Shown: piece by piece, positions 25,829-33,341 of the stretch
Position numbering within the stretch: the first letter of the stretch is position 1
Layout of the letters: each line of letters opens with the position of its first letter
Origin: Streptomyces monashensis
Lineage (GTDB): Bacteria; Actinomycetota; Actinomycetes; Streptomycetales; Streptomycetaceae
Length of the DNA stretch: 64,000 bases
Direction of reading: 5' to 3'
NCBI RefSeq assembly: GCF_001866665.1
Contig: NZ_MLYO01000031.1
Location: 124,001-188,000, forward strand
Made by a program: the position numbers and the translations under genes
The notes under the pieces: generated by a model
Seen by the model: only the letters and a program-made list of their open reading frames with translations
Database searches by the model: none
Told to the model about the DNA's origin: nothing

Positions 25829-26572
25829 TCATGCGCGGCCCGCTCTCGTCCCGAGGAGCCGGGCGCGCGGACGCCCGCGTGCGGCGGGCGCGCGGGCCCG
25901 GCCGGCCCTCGTCCAGGGTGTCACGAGCCGCTGCACGCCCAGCAGGAGCAGGTCGGCGGCGACGGCGATCAGCACGCACAGCACGGACGCGGTGAGGACC
26001 TGGGCCTTGAAGTAGGTGTTCATGCCCGCGTAGATCAGGTTCCCGAGGCCGCCGAAGCCGACGATCGCGCCGACCGTGACCAGGGAGACCGCCGACACGG
26101 TGGCGATGCGCAGCCCGGCCATCGCGGCGGGCAGGGCGAGCGGCAGCTCGACGGTGAGCAGGAGGCGGACCGGGCCGTAGCCGAGACCTCGCGCGGCCTG
26201 CCGGGTCTCCTCGGGGACCGCGCGCAGGCCCGCGAGGATGTTCCGGACGAGGAGGGTGAGGGAGTACAGCACGAGTCCGGCGACGACGAGGGTGGCGGAC
26301 AGGCCGTACACCGGCAGGAGCAGGGAGAACATGGCGAGCGACGGGATGGTGTAGAGGATCGTCGTCAGGGCGAGGACCGGTCCTGCCGCCCAGCGCCAGC
26401 GGCGGGCCAGCACCGCGAGCGGCACGGCGATGACGAGGCCGACGAGGACCGACAGGGCGGTCAGCTGGAGGTGCTGGACGGTCGCGTCGAGCAGGATCTG
26501 CCGGCGGGTGCGCAGATAGGCGCCGCAGATCCAGGCGTTGCGTGCGAGGCAGTCGTGCGGCGGGATGGTCAC
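25829..26572 (-). CDS. Osmoprotectant ABC transporter permease (first of two)
   Basis: The 247-residue permease has about six membrane segments and the EAA-like loop GLGYGPVRLLLTVELPLALPAAMAG, followed by VGAIVGFGGLGNLIY. The frame is open to 26803, but the upstream part is Arg/Pro-rich and is encoded by intergenic repeat C. I therefore take the GTG at 26572, just before the first natural-looking residues (TIPPHDCLARNAWICGAYL). No strong ribosome site is visible. The basic, Ala-rich C-terminus is unusual but in frame. Confidence 0.82.
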   Translation of the reverse strand: MTIPPHDCLARNAWICGAYLRTRRQILLDATVQHLQLTALSVLVGLVIAVPLAVLARRWRWAAGPVLALTTILYTIPSLAMFSLLLPVYGLSATLVVAGLVLYSLTLLVRNILAGLRAVPEETRQAARGLGYGPVRLLLTVELPLALPAAMAGLRIATVSAVSLVTVGAIVGFGGLGNLIYAGMNTYFKAQVLTASVLCVLIAVAADLLLLGVQRLVTPWTRAGRARAPAARGRPRARLLGTRAGRA

Positions 26573-26710
26573 CGTCCCATTGGACCGGGTGGGCGAGCGC
26601 GGGGGCGCGTTGTGCTGGCCCGTACGGGGCGCGGGGCTGTGCCGGCGTGCGGCGCGCCGGGCGGCCGGGACCGGCTCAGCGGGTCCGGCGACGCCCGGTG
26701 CGGTTCGGCG

Positions 26711-26792
26711 GCGCCCCGAAGGGGCACGGGGCTCCGTCGATATGTGGCTCCGCCGCGTGGGCGCGACCGGCCACGACGGACCCGCGGATGAC
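26711..26792 (+). repeat. Intergenic repeat element, copy C
   Basis: The copy reads GCGCCCCGAAGGGGCACGGG, then GCTCCGTCGATATGTGGCTC, then CGCCGCGTGGGCGCGACCGG and CCACGACGGACCCGCGG. It starts with a GCCCC-gaa-GGGGC hairpin. It lies in the 276-bp gap between the permease and TetR genes, both leftward. Nothing else is evident in that gap. Confidence 0.85.
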
Positions 26793-26848
26793 CGACGGCG
26801 CATCGCGGCACCTCCAGCGGAGCGCTCGGCAGGCGGCCGGCGGCCGGC

Positions 26849-27424
26849 TCAGTCCATCCCCGCCGCGTCCATCAGCGCGGTCGCCGTCGTCACGGCCAGT
26901 CCGTCCTCCAGGTGTTCCACCCGCGCGCCGGCCCGCGCGCTCGCGCCGTCGAAGACCAGGACGAGCTGGCGGGCGAGCAGTTCGGGGTCGCGGGCGCCGC
27001 CGCGCTCGGCCTCGGCACGGAAGCTGTCCGTCAGCCGCTGCTTGACGGCGCGGGCGACCACGCTCGCCGGGTGCTCGGGGTCCTTCAGCTCGACCAGGAC
27101 GGCCAGGTAGGGGCAGCCGCGGTAGTCGGGGTCCGCGGCGGCGCCGGTGACCTGCTCGAAGACGTGGCGGATGCGCTCGCGCGGGGTCGCGTGGTCCGGG
27201 TCGGGGTGTGCGAGGCGGGCCTCGTAGCGCGGGATCCGCCGCTCCAGGCTCGCGGCCAGCATCGCGTCCTTGCTGTCGAAGAGCTGGTACATCGACCGCT
27301 TGGAGACGCCCGCCTCCCGGCACAGGGCCTCGATGCCGATGCCGACGCCGTCGCGGTAGGAGAGCCGGGCGGCCGCGTCGAGCAGCCGGTCGCGGGAGGA
27401 CGCCTTGTCGGTGGTGGTGGCCAT
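26849..27424 (-). CDS. TetR-family transcriptional regulator
   Basis: The 191-residue protein has a TetR helix-turn-helix (RDRLLDAAARLSYRDGVGIGIEALCREAGVSKRSMYQLFDSKDAMLAASL) and a C-terminal domain with YRGCPYLAVLVELKDPEHP. That Cys-Pro-Tyr stretch is common in regulators of short oxidoreductase or transporter operons. It is divergent from the MoxR/VWA pair. Two palindromes in the shared gap, ACCGATCGGT and an AAGCGCTT core, are candidate operators. Confidence 0.9.
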   Translation of the reverse strand: MATTTDKASSRDRLLDAAARLSYRDGVGIGIEALCREAGVSKRSMYQLFDSKDAMLAASLERRIPRYEARLAHPDPDHATPRERIRHVFEQVTGAAADPDYRGCPYLAVLVELKDPEHPASVVARAVKQRLTDSFRAEAERGGARDPELLARQLVLVFDGASARAGARVEHLEDGLAVTTATALMDAAGMD

Positions 27425-27459
27425 ACGGCGAGGTTACCCGGGGGAAGGACGACGGGGAA

Positions 27460-27505
27460 ACCGATCGGTGTATTTGCGTGACAGGGATGCTGAACAAGCG
27501 CTTAG
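27460..27505. promoter_or_regulatory. Two palindromic elements between tetR and the MoxR gene
   Basis: ACCGATCGGT (27460-27469) is a perfect 10-bp palindrome. AACAAGCGCTTAG (27493-27505) has a perfect AAGCGCTT core. Both resemble TetR-family operator cores and lie in the divergent control region. The second would fall inside the MoxR gene if the ATG at 27487 were the true start. Confidence 0.5.
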
Positions 27506-27546
27506 ATAGGAGCCCGGACCTCATTCCCGACCCGCCGGAGGCCCCG

Positions 27547-28404
27547 TTGTTCACGTCCGTCGACGACGTCTGCGCCCGCCTCGCCGAGACCGGCTACCTC
27601 GCCTCGCCCGCCGTCGCGACGACCGTGTTCCTCGCCGACCGGCTGGGCAAGCCGCTGCTGGTCGAGGGCCCGGCCGGGGTGGGCAAGACCGAACTGGCCA
27701 AGGCCGTGGCCCAGGTGGCCGGGGCCCGGCTGGTGCGGCTCCAGTGCTACGAGGGCGTGGACGAGTCCCGGGCGCTGTACGAGTGGAACCACGCCAAGCA
27801 GCTGCTGCGCATCAGCGCGGGCCGCGACGAGAGCTGGGACGAGACCCGCACCGACATCTTCAGCGAGGAGTTCCTGCTCCCGCGCCCGCTGCTCACCGCC
27901 ATCCGCGGGGACGAGCCGACGGTGCTGCTGATCGACGAGACCGACAAGGCCGACGTCGAGATGGAGGGGCTGCTGCTGGAGGTGCTCAGCGACTTCCAGA
28001 TCACGGTCCCGGAGCTGGGCACGGTCAGCGCGACCCGCCGCCCGTTCGTCGTCCTCACCTCCAACGCCGGCCGGGAGCTGTCCGAGGCGCTGCGCCGGCG
28101 CTGTCTGTTCCTGCACATCGGCTTCCCCGAGGAGGAGCTGGAGCGGCGGATCGTCCGGCTGAAGGTGCCGGGCCTGACCGAGGCGCTGGCCGCGTCGGTG
28201 GTCCGGGTGGTCGGCGCGCTGCGCGCGATGGACCTGCGCAAGGCACCGTCCGTCGCCGAGACCGTCGACTGGGCGCGCACCCTGCTGGCCCTGGGCGCCG
28301 GCGCGCTGGACGAGACGGTCGTCCGGGACAGTCTCGGGGTGATCCTCAAGCACCAGGACGACATCCAGAAGGCGGCGGCGAAGCTCGACCTGGACGCCCT
28401 GTGA
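27547..28404 (+). CDS. MoxR-family AAA+ ATPase
   Basis: The 285-residue ATPase has Walker A GPAGVGKT at 41-48, Walker B VLLIDETDKAD at about 127, a sensor-1 Asn in VVLTSNAGREL, and LRRRCLFLHIGFP (arginine finger region). MoxR ATPases work with VWA proteins to remodel or insert cofactors into client enzymes. I prefer the TTG at 27547, which has GGAGG 5 bases upstream. The alternative ATG at 27487 has no ribosome site, would include the AAGCGCTT palindrome, and would place a rare TTA codon at residue 6. The stop overlaps the VWA gene (GTGA). Confidence 0.88.
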   Translation: MFTSVDDVCARLAETGYLASPAVATTVFLADRLGKPLLVEGPAGVGKTELAKAVAQVAGARLVRLQCYEGVDESRALYEWNHAKQLLRISAGRDESWDETRTDIFSEEFLLPRPLLTAIRGDEPTVLLIDETDKADVEMEGLLLEVLSDFQITVPELGTVSATRRPFVVLTSNAGRELSEALRRRCLFLHIGFPEEELERRIVRLKVPGLTEALAASVVRVVGALRAMDLRKAPSVAETVDWARTLLALGAGALDETVVRDSLGVILKHQDDIQKAAAKLDLDAL

Positions 28405-29759
28405 CCGAGGTCGCCGAGCGGATCACCGGCCTGGTCGGGGCGCTGCGCGCGCACGGGATGCGGATCGGCACCGGCGAGAGCGTGGACGCGGCCCGCGCCG
28501 CGCGGGAACTCGGCTTCGCCGACCGGGAGTTGCTGCGGGAGGGGCTGGCCGCGACGCTGCTGCACGGGCCCGGCCAGCGGGCGGTGTTCGACCCCGTCTT
28601 CGACCTGTACTTCCCGCGCGCGGTGGGCGGCCCGGCCGACGCCGGATCCGACCGGGACGAGCTGCGCGACCGCCTGGCCGAGGCGCTGGCCGCGGGTGAC
28701 CAGGTGATGATGGCCCGGCTGGCGGCCGAGGCCGTCGACGGCATGGGCGGATACGGCAGTTCACCGGGCTCCGACGGCTTCTCGGCGTACCAGACCCTCG
28801 ACCGGCTGCGCCCGCAGACCCTGTTGGCCCGCGTACGTTCGGACCTCCGGGGCGGGAACGGCGACGGCAGCGGCGGCGGCTTCGCGGACCGGCTGCTGGA
28901 CGACGAGATCCGCGGCCGGATCGAGCAGTTCCGGCGGATGGTCGGCGCGGAGGCGCGGCGCCGGGTGGCCGAGCGGCGCGGGCGGGACGAGATCGCCCGG
29001 CGCGGTGTCGTACCGACCGCGGACCGGGTGGACTTCCTGTTCGCCGGCCGGGACCAACTGGCCGAGCTGCGCAGGGCGGTTCAGCCGCTCGCGCGCAAAC
29101 TGGCCACCCGGCTGGCCGCGCGCCGGCGCCGGGCCGCGCGCGGCACGGTCGACCTGCGCCGCACGCTGCGCTCCTCGCTGTCCACGGGCGGGGTGCCGAT
29201 GCGGCCGGTGCTGCGCCGGCGCCGCCCGGTCCGCCCCGAACTGGTCCTGCTGTGCGACGTGTCCGGTTCGGTGTCGGGATTCTCGGACTTCACGATGCTG
29301 CTGGTGCAGGCGCTGCACGACCAGTTCAGCAAGATCCGGGTGTTCGCCTTCGTCAACCGGCTGGACGAGGTGACCGGACTGCTCGACCACGGCCGGGCCG
29401 ACCCGGACGGGCTCGGCGCCCGCATCCGCGCCGAGGCCACGCTGACCGGCTGGCACGGCAGCAGCGACTACGGCGTGGCGCTGGGCGAGTTCGCCGAGCG
29501 GTACGGCGCCGCGGTCGGCCCGCGCACGACGGTGTTCGTCCTCGGCGACGCCCGCACCAACATGAGCGATCCGAACCTGGCCGCCGTGCGCGAGGTCGCC
29601 CGGCGCGCCCGGCGCGTGTACTGGCTGAACCCGGAGCCCCAAGACCGCTGGGGCACCGGTGACTCGGCCGCGCCCGCCTACGCGGAGCTGGTCGAGATGC
29701 ACGAGTGCCGTACGGCCCGTCAGCTCAGCGCGCTGATCGCCCGGCTGCTGCCGGTGTGA
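28401..29759 (+). CDS. VWA-domain protein (CoxE-like), partner of MoxR ATPase
   Basis: The 452-residue protein has an N-terminal half that is helical and Arg-rich, with a Gly/Ser linker at about residue 155. The C-terminal von Willebrand A domain has the MIDAS motif DVSGSVS at about 286, the conserved Thr-containing segment and a late VFVLGDARTN. The family (CoxE-like) binds a metal ion and a protein client. Translational overlap with the MoxR gene indicates a working pair. The client is not evident: there is no carbon monoxide dehydrogenase or nitric oxide reductase nearby. Confidence 0.88.
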   Translation: MTEVAERITGLVGALRAHGMRIGTGESVDAARAARELGFADRELLREGLAATLLHGPGQRAVFDPVFDLYFPRAVGGPADAGSDRDELRDRLAEALAAGDQVMMARLAAEAVDGMGGYGSSPGSDGFSAYQTLDRLRPQTLLARVRSDLRGGNGDGSGGGFADRLLDDEIRGRIEQFRRMVGAEARRRVAERRGRDEIARRGVVPTADRVDFLFAGRDQLAELRRAVQPLARKLATRLAARRRRAARGTVDLRRTLRSSLSTGGVPMRPVLRRRRPVRPELVLLCDVSGSVSGFSDFTMLLVQALHDQFSKIRVFAFVNRLDEVTGLLDHGRADPDGLGARIRAEATLTGWHGSSDYGVALGEFAERYGAAVGPRTTVFVLGDARTNMSDPNLAAVREVARRARRVYWLNPEPQDRWGTGDSAAPAYAELVEMHECRTARQLSALIARLLPV

Positions 29760-29827
29760 TCGACTGGTCCGCGACGACCGCGATCCGCACCTGAACCGCG
29801 CCCGACCGGCGCCGAAGGACGTACGCC

Positions 29828-30811
29828 ATGAACACCTCTCCCGTCTCGCTCGGCAGCTTCCCCACCCCCGTCGAACCCGCGCCCCGGCTCGCCGCCGCGC
29901 TCGGGCTCGGCCCGGAGGACCTGTGGATCAAACGCGACGACCTGACCGGTCTGGGCGGCGGCGGGAACAAGATCCGCAAGCTGGAGTGGACGGCGGGCGC
30001 GGCGCTCGCCGAGGGCGCCGACACGCTCGTGACCACCGGCGCCCCGCAGAGCAACCACGCCCGGCTGACCGCCGCCGCGGCCGCCCGGCTGGGCCTGGCC
30101 GCCGTTCTCGTGCTGCGCGGCGAGCCCGGCGCCGCACGGTCCGGGAACCTGGCCCTGGACGGGCTGTTCGGGGCGCGGATCGCATGGGCGGGCGAGGTCG
30201 GCCAGGCGGGTCTGGACGCGGCGGCGGACGACGTGTGCGCACGGCTGCGGGCCGAGGGTGCCCGGCCCGCGCTGATCCCGTTCGGCGGGTCGGGCGTGCG
30301 CGGCGCCCGGGGCTACGTGCGCTGCGGCGAGGAACTGGACGAGCAGTTGCCCGAGCTGCGCACGGTGGTGGTCGCGCTCGGCTCGGGCGGCACCATGGCC
30401 GGGCTGGTCGCGGCCCTGGGCGCCGGCGCGGTGCTCGGTGTCGACGTGGGCGCGCTGGCCGACCCGGCCGCGGCGGTCGCGGCGTTCGCGGCACCGCTGA
30501 CGGCGCGGCAGGTCACGGCCGAGGAGCTGCGGGTGCGCCGGGACCAGGTGGGCGACGGGTACGCGACGCTGACCGGCCCGGCCGCCGAGGCGCTGCGGCT
30601 CGCCGCCCGTACCGAGGGCCTCGTCCTCGACCCCGTCTACACCGGCCGCGCCCTGGCCGGCCTGCGCGCGGCCGTCGCCGACGGCGACATCCGGCCGGGC
30701 GAGAAGACGGTCTTCGTGCACACCGGCGGGCTGCCCGGCCTGTTCGGGCACGCGGACGCGGTGGCGTTCGCGCAGGAGGGGGCGACGGAGTTCCCCCGTC
30801 ACACGGGCTGA
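29828..30811 (+). CDS. PLP-dependent D-cysteine desulfhydrase / ACC deaminase family enzyme
   Basis: The 327-residue fold-type II PLP enzyme has WIKRDDLTGLGGGGNKIRKLE, with Lys48 of GGNK aligning with the PLP-binding lysine of ACC deaminase, and TTGAPQSNHARLTA. The phosphate-binding loop is VVALGSGGTMAGL. The product line LDPVYTGRALAGL is shared with D-cysteine desulfhydrases. It breaks C-S or cyclopropane C-C bonds of small amino acids; which of these cannot be settled from sequence. GAAGGA precedes the ATG. Confidence 0.88.
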   Translation: MNTSPVSLGSFPTPVEPAPRLAAALGLGPEDLWIKRDDLTGLGGGGNKIRKLEWTAGAALAEGADTLVTTGAPQSNHARLTAAAAARLGLAAVLVLRGEPGAARSGNLALDGLFGARIAWAGEVGQAGLDAAADDVCARLRAEGARPALIPFGGSGVRGARGYVRCGEELDEQLPELRTVVVALGSGGTMAGLVAALGAGAVLGVDVGALADPAAAVAAFAAPLTARQVTAEELRVRRDQVGDGYATLTGPAAEALRLAARTEGLVLDPVYTGRALAGLRAAVADGDIRPGEKTVFVHTGGLPGLFGHADAVAFAQEGATEFPRHTG

Positions 30812-30962
30812 GCGAGCCCGCGAGCGGGCCGCGGAAAGGACCGCGCATGGGCCGCGGAAATGTCTTCGGGGTGCACCCGCAACCTCGCCCGGGGTCGGAC
30901 GTCTGTCGGGGTGGAGGCCTCCACTTCGACCAGTTGTCCGACGCGAGCGAGCGAAGGAACCC

Positions 30963-32141
30963 ATGACCGCACACCGAGCCCACCGCCCCGGCACCGTCCG
31001 CAGGCTGCGGGCTGCCCTGGGGGTCTCCGCCGTAGGCGCCGCCCTGGCCGTCGCCGGCACCATCACCGCCCAGGCGGCCCAGAGCGACAGCCACTCCCGG
31101 CCCGTACGGCCACCCCGTCGCCGGTGCCGTCCTCGCCCGGTACGACCATCCCGTCGCCGGTGCCGTCGCCGGTGGGCACGCAGCCCCCGGCGGCCCGTGC
31201 CGAGCACGTCGCAGCCCGGACCGGCGACCCCGACGGCGGTGCCGTCGCCCGTATCCGCCATCCCGCGCCCGGTGCCGTCCACCAGCGCGCCGGAGCCCGC
31301 GCCGGTACCGAGCCAGGTGCCGGGGCACCGCCGTCCCGTCCCCGAGCACACCGGATCCGGAGGCGTCGCCTGTGAACCACGCGTCCGGGTGGGCGGGTTC
31401 CATGACCGCGCTCAGCGTGTACCGGCCGCCGTCCAGGCCGGAGAAGGCGGCCGCCCCGTCGGCGACGGCGGCTGTCGTGGCGACGGCGTCGCCAGCGCGC
31501 CGGAGCCCGCGCCGGTACCGAGCCAGGTGCCGGGGCACGGCCGTCCCGTCCCCGAGCACACCGGATCCGGAGGCGTCGCCTGTGAACCACGCGTCCGGGT
31601 GGGCGAGTTCCATGACCGCGCTCAGCGTGTACCGGCCGCCGTCCAGGCCGGAGAAGGCGGCCGCCCCGTCGGCGACGGCGGCGGTCGTGGCGACGGCGTC
31701 GCCCACGACGTCCACCAGGGCCACCCGGGCGGCGCCGGGCGGCCCGCCCGTGCCGCGCACCTGGGCGCCGGAGCGCAGTCCGGCCGCGACTCGCGGACGC
31801 CGGTGCCGGCGGTCTCCAGGGGCAGCGCGAGCGGGCGGTGCTTCGGCGAGCTGTCCGCGCGGGTGACCGCGCCGCGCACGAGGCCGCCGAGGCCGAACTC
31901 GCCCAGCCCATCGGCGCGTTCGGGCGCCGACGCCTCTGCGCGCACGTCGGTGACGATCACGACGGCCCCCGCGGCCGGCGCCCCGCTGTCCGCGGCCCGC
32001 ACCACACCAAGCAGACCGCCTGCACCGGCGAGCGGTACGTCGTACGCGACCGGCTGCGCGCCGACGACGACCGCGCAGGCCCGCGGCCGGTCGTCGGCCC
32101 GGCCGACGTGGCTCGACCCCGTCGGCGCACGCGCTCGATGA
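30963..32141 (+). CDS. Putative secreted protein start followed by doubtful low-complexity frame
   Basis: The ATG has a good ribosome site (GAAGGA). The first 38 residues are a clear Sec signal (VRRLRAALGVSAVGAALAVAG, then TITAQAAQ). A Pro/Ser linker follows, but it is split between two frames: PSPVPSSPGTTIPSPVPSP in the +1-shifted frame at about 31090-31190, then VPSTSAPEPAPVPSQVPG back in the original frame. The rest of the frame is antisense to a decayed domain on the other strand and spans a 210-bp tandem duplication. I regard the signal peptide as a real relic and the long frame as unreliable. Confidence 0.35.
   Translation: MTAHRAHRPGTVRRLRAALGVSAVGAALAVAGTITAQAAQSDSHSRPVRPPRRRCRPRPVRPSRRRCRRRWARSPRRPVPSTSQPGPATPTAVPSPVSAIPRPVPSTSAPEPAPVPSQVPGHRRPVPEHTGSGGVACEPRVRVGGFHDRAQRVPAAVQAGEGGRPVGDGGCRGDGVASAPEPAPVPSQVPGHGRPVPEHTGSGGVACEPRVRVGEFHDRAQRVPAAVQAGEGGRPVGDGGGRGDGVAHDVHQGHPGGAGRPARAAHLGAGAQSGRDSRTPVPAVSRGSASGRCFGELSARVTAPRTRPPRPNSPSPSARSGADASARTSVTITTAPAAGAPLSAARTTPSRPPAPASGTSYATGCAPTTTAQARGRSSARPTWLDPVGARAR
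31284..31703. repeat. Tandem duplication, 210-bp unit, two copies
   Basis: Bases 31284-31493 and 31494-31703 are the same 210-bp unit, differing at only three positions that I can find. The unit length is exactly 70 codons, so the duplication keeps frame. The near-identity means it is recent or under gene conversion; an assembly artefact would look the same. Confidence 0.93.
31284..32140 (-). pseudogene. Decayed carboxypeptidase-regulatory/Cna-B-like repeat protein fragment
   Basis: On the minus strand, one frame at about 32090-31800 reads VVVGAQPVAYDVPLAGAGGL, LGVVRAADSGAPAAGAVVIV, and then GEFGLGGLVRGAV. At about 31790 the similarity moves to another frame: GARVALVDVVGDAVATTAAV, then FSGLDGGRYTLSAV. 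Both are carboxypeptidase-regulatory-like beta-sandwich modules. The frame change and the absence of a start and of the rest of a host protein mark a broken gene. The second module is the one duplicated in the 210-bp tandem repeat. Boundaries are approximate. Confidence 0.45.
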
Positions 32142-32272
32142 CACGGCCCGGCTCCGTGAACCGGCGGGACTTCGTGGACCCACTGGCCCGAAGTCACCGC
32201 TCGGACTCCATTCGCGGGTCGGGTGGCCCGTCCGCCCGGCGGCGCGGGGCGCCGGCCGCTAGGTTGGGCGGC

Positions 32273-33238
32273 ATGAGCAACCTTGACCGCGCGCCCGTAC
32301 CCAGTGTCTGCGGCGGCCGCGGGTTCGTCGTCGCCGAACCCGTGCGCGAGCTGCTGAGCCCCCGTCAGGTGAAGCTGGGCGAGTCGACCGAGGTGCGGCG
32401 CCTGCTGCCCAACCTGGGCCGGCGCATGATCGGCGCGTGGGCCTTCGTCGACCACTACGGCCCGGACGACATCGCGGACGAGCCCGGCATGCAGGTCCCG
32501 CCGCATCCGCACATCGGCCTTCAGACGGTGAGCTGGCTCCACCAGGGCGAGGTACTGCACCGCGACTCGACCGGCAGCCTCCAGACGATCCGCCCCAAGC
32601 AGCTGGGCCTGATGACCTCCGGCCACGGGATCAGCCACTCCGAGGAGAGCCCTCGGCCGCACGCCCGCTTCCTGCACGGCGCCCAGCTCTGGGTCGCCCT
32701 GCCGGACGAACACCGGCACACCGACCCGGAGTTCGAGTTCCACCCGGACCTGCCGACGGTCACCGCCGCGGGCCTGACCGCCACGGTGATCCTGGGCGAC
32801 CTCGACGGCTCGGCCTCCCCCGGTACGACGTACACCCCGATCATCGGCGCGGACCTCGCCCTGACCCGGGGCGCCGACGTCCGCCTCCCCCTGGAGCCTG
32901 ACTTCGAGTACGGCGTGCTGGCGATGTCCGGCGAGGTACGCGTGGACGACGTACCGGTGCTCCCCGGCTCGATGCTCTACCTCGGCTGCGGCCGCACCGA
33001 ACTCCCGCTGCGCGCCGAGTCGGACGCGGGAGTCATGCTGCTGGGCGGCGAGCCGTTCGCGGAGGAACTCGTCATGTGGTGGAACTACATCGGCCGGTCC
33101 CAGGAAGAGATCGAGGAAGCCCGCGAGGACTGGATGAAGGGGACCCGCTTCGGCGAGGTCCACGGCTACGACGGAGGCCCTCTGCCCGCACCGCAACTGC
33201 CGGCGACCCCGCTGAAGCCGCGCGGAAGGGTACGTTGA
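32273..33238 (+). CDS. Pirin-family bicupin protein
   Basis: The 321-residue pirin has metal ligands visible in the N-terminal cupin: HPHIGLQTV (His78, His80) and GHGISHSEES (His122, Glu124). These match the iron-binding His-His-His-Glu of pirin. Conserved WVALPDEHRHTDPEFE and the C-terminal cupin (GEVRVDDVPVLPGSMLYLG) complete the fold. Pirins act as quercetinases or redox-sensitive cofactors of transcription; the role here is unknown. The start is ATG 32273, with a TAGGTT -10-like element immediately upstream, so the mRNA may be nearly leaderless. Confidence 0.92.
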   Translation: MSNLDRAPVPSVCGGRGFVVAEPVRELLSPRQVKLGESTEVRRLLPNLGRRMIGAWAFVDHYGPDDIADEPGMQVPPHPHIGLQTVSWLHQGEVLHRDSTGSLQTIRPKQLGLMTSGHGISHSEESPRPHARFLHGAQLWVALPDEHRHTDPEFEFHPDLPTVTAAGLTATVILGDLDGSASPGTTYTPIIGADLALTRGADVRLPLEPDFEYGVLAMSGEVRVDDVPVLPGSMLYLGCGRTELPLRAESDAGVMLLGGEPFAEELVMWWNYIGRSQEEIEEAREDWMKGTRFGEVHGYDGGPLPAPQLPATPLKPRGRVR

Positions 33239-33341
33239 GCTGCGGAGACTCACCTTCCGGCCATCAGGTCCCCGCACAGACAGGCTCCGCCGTACCACGG
33301 ACCACGAGGTGCGGGGCGAGGACGACCTCACGTGACCGGGC

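Noticed and set aside
31087..31340. Short GTGCCGTCGCC-type repeats as a CRISPR or minisatellite
   Set aside because: They encode a Pro/Ser-Pro-Val linker and have no regular repeat-spacer pattern.
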